A stretch of DNA of 64,000 bases from Streptomyces sp. Act143 (GCF_003143935.1 NZ_QFRX01000001.1:4451957-4515956), one strand, 5' to 3'. Shown: positions 23,981 to 33,147, numbered from the stretch's first letter. Notes: generated by a model from the letters alone, not told the origin. Numbers and translations: made by a program.

Positions 23981-24832
23981 GTGACTGACGACGACCTGCT
24001 CACCATCGGCGCCTTCGCCGCGCGGGCCCGCCTCTCGGCCAAGGCCCTGCGGCTGTACGACCGTCTCGGACTGCTGGCCCCGGCGCACGTCGACGAGGCC
24101 AGCGGCTACCGCTACTACCGGGCGGGCCAGGCGGAACGCGCCCGGCTCGTCGCGATGCTGCGGCAGCTCGACATGCCCCTGGCGCGGATCGCCGAGGTGG
24201 TCGAGGCGGGCGGGGCCACGGGTGCGGAGCTGCTGGCCGCGTACTGGGCGGACGTCGAGGCGCGGGTGGCGGGACAGCGGACGCTCGCCGAGTTCCTCCG
24301 TGGACGACTGTCGGGGAGGAGCTCCGAGATGTACGGGAAGTTCGTGGTGGAGACGGTGGAACTGCCGGAGCAGGTGGTGATCACCGAGACGCGGCACGTG
24401 CTGGCGGACGAGCTGCCGGCCTGGATCGGCGCCTCGCTCGGCCGCCTGGAGGAGGCCGCGCGGGAGTGCGGGGGCGTGACCGCGGCCCCCTTCGTCCGCT
24501 ACCACTCCGAGGTGTCCATGGAGAGCGACGGGCCCGCCGAGTCCTGCATGCCGGTCGCCGACGAGGCCGCCGCGCAGGCGTGGGCCACGGGGCCGGGCCG
24601 GGTGCGCGGGACGGAGGTCCGCGTCGAGCCGGCGCAGCGGTTCGCCTACACCCGTATCACCAAGGCCCAGGTGGCCCATCCGCAGATCATCGCCGCCTTC
24701 GAGGCGGTGGAGGAGTGGATCGCCGGGCAGGGGCTGGAACAGGCGGGGCCCTGCCGGGAGATCTACTTCGCGGACTGGGAGGCCGCCGGGCCGGACGACG
24801 CGGTGTGCGACGTGGCGTTCCCGGTCAGGTAG
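23981..24832 (+). CDS. MerR-family regulator with GyrI-like effector domain
   Basis: A 283-residue activator/repressor. The N-terminal MerR helix-turn-helix and wing (LTIGAFAARARLSAKALRLYDRLGLLAPAHVDEASGYRYY) and dimerisation helix (LDMPLARIAEVVEAGG) are followed by a GyrI/AraC-E-like ligand domain (VETVELPEQVVITETRHV, GTEVRVEPAQRFAYTRITKAQV, CREIYFADWEAAGPDDAVCDVAFPV). Such proteins usually sense bulky organic cations or drugs. GTG 23981 is chosen (GAGGA eight bases before); GTG 23957 lies inside a hairpin. It stands alone; target unknown. Confidence 0.85.
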   Translation: MTDDDLLTIGAFAARARLSAKALRLYDRLGLLAPAHVDEASGYRYYRAGQAERARLVAMLRQLDMPLARIAEVVEAGGATGAELLAAYWADVEARVAGQRTLAEFLRGRLSGRSSEMYGKFVVETVELPEQVVITETRHVLADELPAWIGASLGRLEEAARECGGVTAAPFVRYHSEVSMESDGPAESCMPVADEAAAQAWATGPGRVRGTEVRVEPAQRFAYTRITKAQVAHPQIIAAFEAVEEWIAGQGLEQAGPCREIYFADWEAAGPDDAVCDVAFPVR

Positions 24833-24838
24833 GCGGTC

Positions 24839-26779
24839 CTACTTCAGCTCGTCCGGACACGGCGTCCCCCGCGGCACCTGGTAGGGCGCCGCCAGCCGGT
24901 ACGTCCCCGCCTTCGGCGCGATCAGCTCCGTCCACTGGTCGCCCTGGGCGTCCTCCTCCGTCTCCAGCAGGCAGCCGTTGACGTTGTCGTACGTCTTCGG
25001 CTCCCCGTCGGCCCGGTCCTTGGACGCCTCCGTCTCCTGCGGCGGCTTCAGGCTCTTGCCGTCCGCGTCGACGAGGCTCAGCCACGGCGAGTAGGGGATG
25101 CGGATGAGGATGCGGCCGGCCTTGCGCACCTGGAGGGTCATCTCGCCCTGCTCGGCGCGGTCCACGACCGCGTTGGGCTCGGCGAGCGGGGTCGGGTCGG
25201 TCACCTGGAACAGCTGCCAGTTGGCGTCGCCCCAGATCTGCTTCAGATAGGGCATCCCGCGCTGCACGAGGTCCCGCTCCCGCTTGGCCCCGTCGCCGTC
25301 CGGCTCGTCCTTGGAGACGACGACGAAGTGCACCGCCCAGCGCTTGACCCACTCGTGGTAGTTCGCCGAGTTCAGGGTGTCGTCGTAGAAGAGCGGGTTG
25401 CGCTCCATGTCGGCCTGGCGGTTCCAGCCGCGGGCGAGGTTGACGTACGGGGCGAGCGCGGACGCCTCCCGGTGGGAGCGGGCCGGCACGACCTCGACGC
25501 GGCCCTTCTCCGCGCCGACCTCCTGGAGCTCGTTGACGAGCGGGGCGAGCTCGCGGGCCCAGGAGGCGGCCGGGGTGGTGTTGAGGACGTCGTCGACCGA
25601 CTTGAAGCCGACCCAGCCGCCGAACCCGGCGATGGCCAGCACGATCGCGTACCACTTGCGGCTGCGCGGCACCGTGAACGGCAGCGCCGCCACCAGCACC
25701 GTCCCGCCGAACAGCATCGGCAGCCGGGAGATGTTGGAGCCGATCTGGGAACTGATCAGCCACACCAGGACGACGGCGAGCGCGTACACCGCGGCCGTCA
25801 GCCGGACCGTCGTCCACTCCTTGGGGACGAGGACGAAGACGAGCGCGCCGTAGAGGAACGGCAGGATCACCGAGCCGAAGATCATCGGCTGGGTGCCGGA
25901 GAACGGGAACAGCCACGCCGACACCGCGACCACCGCGCTCGGCGCGAGCCCCAGGGCCCAGGCGCCGGGCCGCCGCTTCTGCAGGAACAGCGCGACCGCG
26001 ACGAACCCGACGAACAGGCCCGCGACCGGCGACGCCATGGTGGCGAGCGCGGCCAGCGGGGCGGCGCACAGCGCCTTCGCCCACCGCTTGTAGCGCCAGC
26101 GGTGCGGCCAGCAGAACACCACCGCGACCGCGCCGAGCCCGAACATCGTGCCGAGACCGAAGGTGACCCGCCCCGAGACGGCGTTGCAGAAGAAGGCGAC
26201 GAGACCCGCGAACGACGCCCACAGGGGGTTCTTCACGGACCGGCTGCGCAGCAGGACCAGCGTGAGCAGCCCGGCCGAGACGGTGCCGGCGATCATCATC
26301 GTCGTCCGGACGCCGAGGACCGACATCAGATACGGCGAGACGACGCTGTACGACACCGGGTGCATGCCGCCGTACCAGGCGAGGTTGTACGCCGAGTCCG
26401 GGTGCCGGCCGACGAACTCCGCCCAGGCGTCCTGCGCGGCGAGGTCGCCGCCGCTGTTGGCGAACAGGAAGAACCACATGATGTGGAGCCCGCCGGACAG
26501 CACGGTGAAGGAGAGCACGGGATGCCGCAGGATGCGCTCGCGCAGGGCGAGGAACGCGGTGAGATAGCGGGCGGGCACCGGGGGCGACGGCTCAGCCGAC
26601 GTGCCGGTACGGCTGCTGCCGCGGTCGCCGCTGCTGCCGCCGGCCCGGCTGCTGCTGTCGCCGGCCTGGCTGCTGCTGTCGCCGGTGCTCTCTGTGCGCG
26701 GTGCGGGTACGCGTATTCGCGGGCTCATGTCCGAGCCCGGATCGGCGTCGTCTGCGCGTGTCGGCTCCGCAGTGGCCAC
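24839..26779 (-). CDS. Polytopic membrane protein (glycosyltransferase/MFS-like, unknown function)
   Basis: A 646-residue protein. It has a Ser/Gly-rich disordered head (residues 1-75, SSSRAGGSSGDRGSS), then about ten to eleven membrane segments (VLSFTVLSGGLHIMWFFLFANS, TTMMIAGTVSAGLLTLVLL, LFVGFVAVALFL, ALVFVLVPK, VVLVWLISS). A 240-residue C-terminal domain follows, probably outside the membrane (VNELQEVGAEKGRVEVVPARSH, DGRP-like LVDADGKSLKPPQE). The architecture resembles large polytopic transferases or scaffold proteins of the envelope. It lies downstream of the DD-carboxypeptidase in the same direction, 216 bases away with a terminator between. GTG 26779 is the start used; an internal ATG at MSPRIRV is possible. 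Confidence 0.6.
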   Translation of the reverse strand: MATAEPTRADDADPGSDMSPRIRVPAPRTESTGDSSSQAGDSSSRAGGSSGDRGSSRTGTSAEPSPPVPARYLTAFLALRERILRHPVLSFTVLSGGLHIMWFFLFANSGGDLAAQDAWAEFVGRHPDSAYNLAWYGGMHPVSYSVVSPYLMSVLGVRTTMMIAGTVSAGLLTLVLLRSRSVKNPLWASFAGLVAFFCNAVSGRVTFGLGTMFGLGAVAVVFCWPHRWRYKRWAKALCAAPLAALATMASPVAGLFVGFVAVALFLQKRRPGAWALGLAPSAVVAVSAWLFPFSGTQPMIFGSVILPFLYGALVFVLVPKEWTTVRLTAAVYALAVVLVWLISSQIGSNISRLPMLFGGTVLVAALPFTVPRSRKWYAIVLAIAGFGGWVGFKSVDDVLNTTPAASWARELAPLVNELQEVGAEKGRVEVVPARSHREASALAPYVNLARGWNRQADMERNPLFYDDTLNSANYHEWVKRWAVHFVVVSKDEPDGDGAKRERDLVQRGMPYLKQIWGDANWQLFQVTDPTPLAEPNAVVDRAEQGEMTLQVRKAGRILIRIPYSPWLSLVDADGKSLKPPQETEASKDRADGEPKTYDNVNGCLLETEEDAQGDQWTELIAPKAGTYRLAAPYQVPRGTPCPDELK

Positions 26780-26934
26780 CTGAAGGCAACTCCCCGTGTC
26801 CCGTCTTCTTTTCTCGGCCGTGTGGTGTTCCGGCCTCGTTCACGGTCGCGTTGTGGGCGACCGGCGACCTGCCCCTTTCGTGACGCTAGCACGCTCCCCC
26901 TCTCTCGACTCCGCCCGAGCGGGAGGGTCCGGGC

Positions 26935-26978
26935 CCCCGCCGCCGACGGGCGCCCGGGCGGGGGCGTCGGCGGCGGGG
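26935..26978. terminator. Strong hairpin after DD-carboxypeptidase gene
   Basis: CCCCGCCGCCGACG (26935-26948) pairs perfectly with CGTCGGCGGCGGGG (26965-26978) around a 16-base loop. It lies 18 bases past the stop of the leftward DD-carboxypeptidase gene. Confidence 0.8.
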
Positions 26979-26995
26979 TGCGTACGGGACTTTCG

Positions 26996-29440
26996 TCAGG
27001 CGACGCGGGTCAGCTTGTCCGTGAAGCCCGGTTCGACGAGGTCCTTCTGGAGCGCGACCGGGACCGTGACGGCACCGGCCGAGGCGTCACCGACCGTGAG
27101 CGTGCCGACCTTGGTGCCGGCCTTCGCGGTGTGCGGTACGTCGTCGGCGGCGAAGGTCAGCTTCACGGTGAGGCCGGACCAGCCGACGGCGGTGACGTCC
27201 TTGGTCGCGACCACGGCCGTGTGGCCGCCGACCCCGTCGTCCACGTACCCGACGACATCGCCCTTCTTGATGATCGTCGCGGACTTCAGGGCGCCCTGGG
27301 CGGCGCGGATCAGCTGGTCGCCCGCGGTGAGGGCGGCGCTGAGGATGGTGTTGTCGACGCCGCCGGGGGGCTGCCGGAGGACCGCGCCGACGATGGTGCG
27401 GGTCTCGCCGTTCACCTCCTTCTTCGCCGCGAAGACGAGGTTGCCGAGGGCGGAGGTGGTGGTGCCGGTCTTGATGCCGACGACGTCGTTCTTGCCGACG
27501 AGCTGGTTCCAGTTGGGGTGGTTCTGGCCCTTGTAGTCGTCGTACGACATCATCGCGGCGACCTCGCGGAAGGCCGGGTACTCCATGGCCTTCTTGGCGA
27601 GCTTCACCTGGTCCACGGCGGTGGAGACGGTGGTGTTGTTCAGCCCGGACGGGTCGGTGTACGTCGTGTTCGTCATCCCGAGGTCGTCGGCGGCGGCGTT
27701 CATCTTCTCGACGAACGACTTCTCCGAACCGGCGTCCCAGCGGGCGAGGAGGCGGGCGACGTTGTTCGCGGACGCGATCAGGATGCTCTCCAGGGCCTCG
27801 CGCTGGGAGATGCTGTCGCCTGCGGTGACGGCCACCTTGGACTCGTCGCTCTTCGCGGCGCCCTCGTCCTGCGCGGTCTGGTCGATCTTGATGTTCGGGC
27901 CCTTGGCGCCGCTCTTCAGCGGGTGGTCGCGCAGGATCAGGTACGCCGTCATGACCTTCGCGACGCTCGCGATCGGCACGGGCTTCTGCTCGCCGGACGA
28001 GCCGAAGGAACCGATGCCCTGGACGTCGAGGGCGGCCTGGCCGTCGGAGGGCCAGGGGATGTCGACCTTGCCGCCGTCGAAGGAGTAGGTCTCCTCGGCG
28101 GTGAGCTGGAGGGCGGGGTCGGGCAACGGGCGCAGGGACTGTACGACCGCAAAGATGATCGCGAGGAGGACGACGAGGGGCGTCCAGATCTTCACGCGGC
28201 GGACGGTGGTGCGGAGGGGGGTCTCCGGGGGCGGGGGCGTGTTGGTCAGCTCGGCCAGCAGGTCCAGCGGGGGCTTCGGCGGGAGCGGCTGCTGGGTGGT
28301 GCGCTCGGGGCCGACCTGGGGGACGGCGGTGGTGACGTCCGGCTTGAGGGGGACGAACTTGCTGGTGGGGTGGTCGGGAGTGGGGGTGCTGCGGGGCAGC
28401 TTGAGCATGGTGGTGGGCTGGTCCACGGGCCGCTCGGCTTCGGGCTCGTCGGCCGCGACGGCGGCACCCGCACCCGCTCCGGCGACCGCGGACTTGCCCT
28501 TCGGCTCGTCCTTCGGCTCGTCCTTCGGCTCGTCCGCGGACTCGACGGGGACCACCGCGTCGCGGGGCTCGTCGCTCGGCTCGACGGCGTCCTCGGGCTC
28601 CGTCCGGTCCGTCGGCTCCTCGGACACGGCCGGCTCCGGCGTCTTGCGCTCGGCCGCCTTCGGCTCGGCGTTCTCGTCGGCGTCGGCCGTCACGGGCTCG
28701 TCCGCCCGCTTCCCGGCATCGGCGGCCTCGGCGGGCTCAGTGGTCGTCTCCGGCGCTTCCGTGGCCCCGGAGGCGCCCTCGGGCCCTTCCGCCGCCTCGG
28801 GGCCGCCCTCGGCCTCCGCAGCGTCGTCTCCGGCGTCCGTACCGGCGTCTCCGGCGTCCGTACCGGCGTCTCCGGCGTCCGTACCGGCGTCTCCGGCGTC
28901 CGTACCGGCGTCTCCGGCGTCCGTCGCCGCGTCGGCAGTGTCCGCCCCGGCCTCGGCCCCACCGTCGGCGTCATCCCCGGTGTCGGCACCGGCGTCGGCA
29001 TCGGCATCGGTGTCGGCGTCGGCGTCGGCGTCGGCCGAGGGCTCCCCCTCTGCCCGGTCCCCCGTCGCGTCGCCCGAGCGGACCCATGCCGCCACCGCGG
29101 CCCGCAGGCGCGCGTCGCCGCCCTCGCCGGGGCTTGTGGCGTCCGGCGCGTCCTCCGGGGTGCCGGACGCCGCGGCCTCGGGCTCGGGGGGCGTCTCCGC
29201 GCGTGCCGCGGTCTCCCTGGCCTTCGCCACATCCCGTACCGAGAACACGCGCGTCGCCGTGTCCACGCCGCCGGCGCCGCGGGACTCCCCGCCCGCGCCG
29301 GGCGCGTCGGCATCCCGTGCCACCGCCAGCCGCGGATCACGTACCTCGGTCCTGGCCTCGGGAACCGGACCCGCGCTCCCCGACGTCGGTTCTGCCGACG
29401 ACTCGCGCTGCTTCGACCTGTCGGGGGACTCGCCCGCCAC
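26996..29440 (-). CDS. D-alanyl-D-alanine carboxypeptidase with long disordered N-terminus
   Basis: Penicillin-binding-protein-5-like enzyme that trims the terminal D-Ala of peptidoglycan stem peptides. It has 814 residues. Residues 1-410 are a low-complexity acidic, Pro/Ala/Glu/Asp-rich cytoplasmic region with a 7-residue repeat TDAGDAG. A single membrane anchor follows at about 420-440 (WTPLVVLLAIIFAVV). The exported catalytic domain has SVAK (S492, K495), SAN (557-559) and KTG (657-659), the complete serine-DD-peptidase triad of motifs. The last 110 residues are the beta-rich PBP5 C-terminal domain. The GTG start has GGAGG five bases upstream. From memory it looks like the S. coelicolor sporulation-related enzyme SCO4439. 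Confidence 0.9.
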   Translation of the reverse strand: MAGESPDRSKQRESSAEPTSGSAGPVPEARTEVRDPRLAVARDADAPGAGGESRGAGGVDTATRVFSVRDVAKARETAARAETPPEPEAAASGTPEDAPDATSPGEGGDARLRAAVAAWVRSGDATGDRAEGEPSADADADADTDADADAGADTGDDADGGAEAGADTADAATDAGDAGTDAGDAGTDAGDAGTDAGDAGTDAGDDAAEAEGGPEAAEGPEGASGATEAPETTTEPAEAADAGKRADEPVTADADENAEPKAAERKTPEPAVSEEPTDRTEPEDAVEPSDEPRDAVVPVESADEPKDEPKDEPKGKSAVAGAGAGAAVAADEPEAERPVDQPTTMLKLPRSTPTPDHPTSKFVPLKPDVTTAVPQVGPERTTQQPLPPKPPLDLLAELTNTPPPPETPLRTTVRRVKIWTPLVVLLAIIFAVVQSLRPLPDPALQLTAEETYSFDGGKVDIPWPSDGQAALDVQGIGSFGSSGEQKPVPIASVAKVMTAYLILRDHPLKSGAKGPNIKIDQTAQDEGAAKSDESKVAVTAGDSISQREALESILIASANNVARLLARWDAGSEKSFVEKMNAAADDLGMTNTTYTDPSGLNNTTVSTAVDQVKLAKKAMEYPAFREVAAMMSYDDYKGQNHPNWNQLVGKNDVVGIKTGTTTSALGNLVFAAKKEVNGETRTIVGAVLRQPPGGVDNTILSAALTAGDQLIRAAQGALKSATIIKKGDVVGYVDDGVGGHTAVVATKDVTAVGWSGLTVKLTFAADDVPHTAKAGTKVGTLTVGDASAGAVTVPVALQKDLVEPGFTDKLTRVA
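28826..28930. repeat. Five 21-bp tandem repeats in the DD-carboxypeptidase gene
   Basis: Units of GTCTCCGGCGTCCGTACCGG+C start at 28826, 28847, 28868, 28889 and 28910. The first four are identical; the fifth changes at its end. They encode (DAGTDAG)n on the minus strand. Identity at DNA level points to recent expansion. Confidence 0.95.
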
Positions 29441-29689
29441 CGATGCCTCCTAAACCGTGAACCCGTTGACCCGTGAAGCCGTCAACCGATGAATCCGACT
29501 GTGACCGCCTGCCCGGGGCACGGTCCACCGCACTGTCCGAACCGTGTACCAGTGTCCTGTGTGCGGGCTTGGCTCCTGCGGTAGACGAGAACGACATACC
29601 TACCGGTTCCCTCACAAACAGGTCACGCACCCTCGACAGACCAATGTGAGAGGGGTCACCCTGTCATTCATCCACGCGGGGAGGCATGG
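29441..29689. promoter_or_regulatory. Divergent promoter region (249 bases)
   Basis: It lies between the DD-carboxypeptidase and GPP34 genes, which are read away from each other. It is less GC-rich around 29590-29650. No gene and no clear palindrome seen. Confidence 0.45.
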
Positions 29690-30448
29690 ATGGGCAGGAG
29701 CCGCAGAACACTTCCGGAGGAGCTTCTGCTGCTGGCGTTGGACCCGACCACGGGAACCACCGCACAGCCGCAGTCGCTCGACCTCGGTCTGGCCGGAGCA
29801 CAGCTAGTGGAGCTGGCGCTGGCCGGACGGATAGCCCCAGACGGGGATCGTATCGCCGTGGTCGTACCACGGCCGACTGGAGATCCGACACTGGACTGCG
29901 CGTTGGAGTTGCTGCGAAGGCGTGGCGCTCCCGTGCGGGCAGTGAACTGGATCGGCGGGCCCCGCCTGGGGCTGCGCCAGACCTACCTCTCGCATCTGGA
30001 GCGGTGCGGCATGGTGCATGCCGTGGCCGGTCAGATGTGCGGGGTGTTGCCGACGACTCGCTATCAGGCGACGGACAACGCCATCAGCCGGGAGATCAGG
30101 GCCCGGCTGGACTCGGCGATCCGCACCGGCGTGCCGCCGGACCCGCGGACCGCGGCGCTGGCCGCTCTGGCGCACGCCGTGGGCCTCGGCAAGCATCTGT
30201 ATCCGGGGAACGAGGGACGCTCCTCTCGCTCCCGGCTGCGGGACCTGATCAGGCACGACCCCATGGGCGGTCTCGTCGCGCACGCCGTGATGGACGTCCA
30301 GAACGGTGTGGCGGCCCAGCCACGCCGTAGCCCCGCCCCGGCGACCGGCCGCCCGGCCGCACCCGGCGGCAGGGCCGCAGCGGAACCCGCTCGCGGTGTT
30401 CCGGCGCAACCGCACCGCGGTTCCATGGCGCGTGTCGTGGCTCACTGA
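29690..30448 (+). CDS. GPP34 (GOLPH3/Vps74-like) protein
   Basis: A 252-residue protein of the GOLPH3/VPS74 fold, expanded in Streptomyces. It shows LPEELLLLALDPTTG at residues 8-22, LVELALAGRIAPDGDRIAVV, LGLRQTYLSHLERCGMVH, RYQATDNAISREIRARLDSAI, and GLGKHLYPGNEGRSSRSRLRDLIRHDPMGGLVAHAV. The eukaryotic relatives bind phosphatidylinositol-4-phosphate; the bacterial role is unknown, probably membrane-lipid binding. The C-terminal 50 residues are Pro/Ala/Arg-rich and disordered. The start ATG 29690 follows GGGGAGG. A strong terminator lies downstream. Confidence 0.85.
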   Translation: MGRSRRTLPEELLLLALDPTTGTTAQPQSLDLGLAGAQLVELALAGRIAPDGDRIAVVVPRPTGDPTLDCALELLRRRGAPVRAVNWIGGPRLGLRQTYLSHLERCGMVHAVAGQMCGVLPTTRYQATDNAISREIRARLDSAIRTGVPPDPRTAALAALAHAVGLGKHLYPGNEGRSSRSRLRDLIRHDPMGGLVAHAVMDVQNGVAAQPRRSPAPATGRPAAPGGRAAAEPARGVPAQPHRGSMARVVAH

Positions 30449-30539
30449 GCCGCGGGCCCCACGACACCACCTCAGGAACCGAGCCGCACCACACGCACTG
30501 CCGGCGCAGCCCCAGACCCGGAATCGGGAGCCGCTGGTC

Positions 30540-30603
30540 CGCGCGGGGCGGCGGGACCGTGTGTCCGGACGACACCACGGTCCCGCCGTCCCGCGCGTTT
30601 TTT
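30540..30603 (+). terminator. Long intrinsic terminator with T-run
   Basis: A 22-bp stem, left arm 30540-30561 and right arm 30576-30597 with one G-T pair, 14-base loop, directly followed by TTTTTT (30598-30603). It is a textbook intrinsic terminator for the GPP34 gene, unusual for Streptomyces in having the T-run. The remaining gap (30449-30811) holds no gene and should contain the promoter of the XRE gene. Confidence 0.88.
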
Positions 30604-30811
30604 CGCGCCCGCGCGCTCTTTCCCGTCCCCACCGGCAGTCCACACCGTCACCAACGTCACGCGGCCGGGCCGCGTTCACCGCGAACCGGCGCCTGTGCAG
30701 CGCATATACACGGTTTCCCAGCGGTAGAAAGCACCTTGGTGGCAGTCTGCTCAACAGCAGATACGCAAAGTGGCAATTTTCGAAGGCACGCAGCCGGAGG
30801 TGCACGTTCTC

Positions 30812-31669
30812 GTGGCGTCCAATGTCAATCCCACCGTCAGGCGGCGCCGGCTGGGCCAGGAGCTGCGCCGGCTCCGCGAGCTCAAGGGCATGACCGCCGA
30901 AGAGGTCGCCGAACGGCTGCTGGTGTCGCAGTCGAAGATCAGCCGTCTGGAGAACGGACGGCGCAGCATCAGCCAGCGCGACGTCCGCGACCTGTGCGGG
31001 GTGTACGAGGTCGAGGACCACCGGATCGTCGACTCGCTGATGCAGATGGCCAAGGACTCGCGGCAGCAGGGGTGGTGGCATTCGTTCGGCGACATCCCCT
31101 ACAGCGTCTACATCGGGCTGGAGACGGATGCGGCGAGCTTGCGGGTGTACGACCCCCAGGTGGTGCCGGGGCTTTTGCAGACCCGTACCTACGCCGAGTC
31201 CCTGATCTCCGGCGCACTCCCCGAGGCGACGCCGGGCGACATCGACAAGCGCGTCCAGGTGCGGCTGCGCCGACAGGAACGTATCTCTGCCGCCGACAAC
31301 CCGCTGCGGCTGTGGGCGGTCCTCGACGAGGCGACCCTGCGCCGCGAGGTCGGGAACCGGCAGGTGATGATCGAGCAGCTGGAGCATCTGATCGAGATGT
31401 CCCAGCTGCCGCACGTCACCGTGCAGTTGATCCCGTTCACGATGGGCGCGCACCCCGGGGTCAGCGGCCAGTACGCGATCCTGGAGTTCCCGGACGCGGC
31501 CGATTCCAGCGTGGTCTACATCGAGGGCGTCACCAGCGACCTGTACCTGGAGAAGGCGCAGGACGTGCAGAAGTACAGCGTGATGTACGAGCATTTGCGG
31601 GCACAGGCCCTGAACGCGGACCAAAGCCGGGACTTCATCTCGAAGGTGGCGAAAGAGTACGCCCGCTGA
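30812..31669 (+). CDS. XRE-family regulator with DUF5753 domain (Scr1-like)
   Basis: A 285-residue regulator. The helix-turn-helix lies in residues 8-62 (RRRLGQELRRLRELKGMTAEEVAERLLVSQSKISRLENGRR) and is followed by DUF5753 (VYDPQVVPGLLQTRTYAESLI, LWAVLDEATLRREVG, HVTVQLIPFTMGAHPGVSGQYAILEFP, YIEGVTSDLYLEK). GTG 30812 gives the family-typical N-terminus ASNVNPTVRRRRLGQEL and has GGAGG 11 bases upstream; GTG 30770 would add 14 residues. A DUF397 gene follows after 238 bases. By gene order and sequence look it may correspond to Scr1 of S. coelicolor, an activator of antibiotic production; this is from memory. Confidence 0.88.
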   Translation: MASNVNPTVRRRRLGQELRRLRELKGMTAEEVAERLLVSQSKISRLENGRRSISQRDVRDLCGVYEVEDHRIVDSLMQMAKDSRQQGWWHSFGDIPYSVYIGLETDAASLRVYDPQVVPGLLQTRTYAESLISGALPEATPGDIDKRVQVRLRRQERISAADNPLRLWAVLDEATLRREVGNRQVMIEQLEHLIEMSQLPHVTVQLIPFTMGAHPGVSGQYAILEFPDAADSSVVYIEGVTSDLYLEKAQDVQKYSVMYEHLRAQALNADQSRDFISKVAKEYAR

Positions 31670-31907
31670 CGGCATAACGGCCCACTCTGTAAGGCGGGCG
31701 CCGAAAGGTACACCTAAGTCCGGCCATGATGGAAGACCCCACTGAATATGCCACCCGGGCGGGTGAATACCCCCTCCGCACTCCGATGTTGGCGAGTAGC
31801 GTCGATCACGCCATCAAGCAACAACGTTGGCGCAAACCGTGCCGTGCAGCCGGAGACAGACGCACACCACGGTGACAGCAACTCAGCAACTGGCTATCGG
31901 AGCGAAC

Positions 31908-32099
31908 ATGGCAATCAAGCAGGGCGTCACGGACGAGTGGGTCAAGTCCTCCTACTCGCAGGGCAATGGCGCGTGCGTCGAGATCAAGTCCCCGGTTCTC
32001 GCGGCGATGGCCGTCCGGGACTCGAAGGTCACGGACGGCCCCACCCTGGCCTTCCCCGCGGACGCGTGGACCGCCTTCGTCGGCTCGGTCAAGGCGTAG
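31908..32099 (+). CDS. DUF397 protein (Scr2-like partner)
   Basis: A 63-residue DUF397 protein: MAIKQGVTDEWVKSSYSQGNGACVEIKS, MAVRDSKVTDGPTLAFPADAWTAFV. ATG 31908 is preceded by GGAG; the frame is open to 31827 without support. Unlike the pair at 20-21 kb it is separated from its XRE partner by 238 bases and so likely has its own promoter. It is expected to modulate the upstream regulator. Confidence 0.88.
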   Translation: MAIKQGVTDEWVKSSYSQGNGACVEIKSPVLAAMAVRDSKVTDGPTLAFPADAWTAFVGSVKA

Positions 32100-32261
32100 G
32101 GCAAGTCGGCCGTTCGGTACAGAAGATCGAGCCATCGGGCATCGAGTGATCGAGTGATCGGTTACGACACAACTTCACAAGCACCGTCCAAGAGCCCTCT
32201 CGTCCAGCTCGCCGTCCTTGCCGAGGGGGCTCGGCTTGTGCCCTGACCCGGCCGGTCCGGG

Positions 32262-33101
32262 TCAGCGCAGCCGGTCCACGTACTTGTCCGTTCCCGGCAC
32301 CGTCGGAATGAACGGCGCGACCAGTTCCACCCTCCCCAGACCCGCCTCCGCCACCGGCCCGTCCAGGCCCGTGAAGTACTGCTCCCAGCAGTCCCGCGGG
32401 TCCGCCTCCAGGAACCACAGCAGGGTCAGCCGGGTGTCGACGCCCTCGACCTGCTTCACATAGGTCATCCGGTCGCCGGGCAGCGGCGTCGGCCGGAAGA
32501 CGGTCACCATCGCGGCCGGTGATCCCGCGATCCGCTTCGGCAGGTGCCGGGAGCGCAGCCACTCCAGCAACTCCGCGCGCTGCGCGGCCGATTCGGCGTC
32601 GATCACCTCGACCACCAGGCCCGCGTAGGGGTGATCGAGCGCGTGGTGGTCGCGCGGGCCCGCGGCCCCGTCCCGGTACACGGTCGCCTCGTGGTCCTGG
32701 AACGCCGTGAAGACGTGTGTCCGGTCCTGGTAGACCCGTCCGTCCCGGTTCAGCCGCTTGTTGATCCCGACGGTCCATTTCATGTGGTCGGCGTAGCGGC
32801 CGTCCGTGATCCAGTACGTCGAGAGGTAGCACCCGGCGGTCACCGGCTGGGCCACCGCCGACTTCTCCGGGTAGCGCAGGAGCTGGAGGTCCCGGGTGGC
32901 GACCCAGCGGCGCCCGGCGTACATCCAGGGCATGGCCATCGCGCCGGCGTAGTAGTGGTCGTCCTCGTACCAGCGGTTGTAGGCGTACTCGTGGCCCGGG
33001 TGCGGTTCGACCATGGTGATCAGGGCGTGGCCCGGGCGGACCCCGTAGGGGCCTACGGCGGCCAGCTCGGCGTACGTCTCGCTGCGGGTGTCGTCGCTCA
33101 T
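32262..33101 (-). CDS. Dimeric alpha-beta barrel-like (EthD/DabB type) hypothetical protein
   Basis: A 279-residue cytoplasmic protein. Two ferredoxin-like halves are suggested: HALITMVEPHPGHEYAYNRWYEDDHYYAGAM and, later, AMVTVFRPTPLPGDRMTYVKQVEGVDTRLTLLWFLEADP. Similar proteins accompany catabolic SDRs and oxygenases in actinomycetes, but no reaction is established and I see no catalytic motif. It is divergent from an SDR gene; a CTGACG-N3-CGTCAG palindrome lies between the two starts, so both are probably controlled together with the 52-59 kb cluster, which carries the same site. Confidence 0.6.
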   Translation of the reverse strand: MSDDTRSETYAELAAVGPYGVRPGHALITMVEPHPGHEYAYNRWYEDDHYYAGAMAMPWMYAGRRWVATRDLQLLRYPEKSAVAQPVTAGCYLSTYWITDGRYADHMKWTVGINKRLNRDGRVYQDRTHVFTAFQDHEATVYRDGAAGPRDHHALDHPYAGLVVEVIDAESAAQRAELLEWLRSRHLPKRIAGSPAAMVTVFRPTPLPGDRMTYVKQVEGVDTRLTLLWFLEADPRDCWEQYFTGLDGPVAEAGLGRVELVAPFIPTVPGTDKYVDRLR

Positions 33102-33132
33102 GCGGTTCCCCTTTCCTCCGGTCGCCCATACT

Positions 33133-33147
33133 CTGACGCTCCGTCAG
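33133..33147. promoter_or_regulatory. CTGACG-N3-CGTCAG operator, copy 1
   Basis: CTGACGCTCCGTCAG, a perfect 6-3-6 palindrome. It lies in the 80-base space between the divergent DabB-like (start 33101) and SDR (start 33182) genes, 32 and 35 bases from the two starts. The same pattern recurs at 55910, 55937 and 58907. The form suits a TetR-type repressor. Confidence 0.75.

Noticed and set aside
25328..29476. Very long plus-strand open frame opposite the membrane protein and DD-carboxypeptidase genes
   Set aside because: It is an artefact of high GC: the minus strand encodes two recognisable proteins over the same span, and the plus-strand translation is Gly/Arg/Val-rich with no domain.
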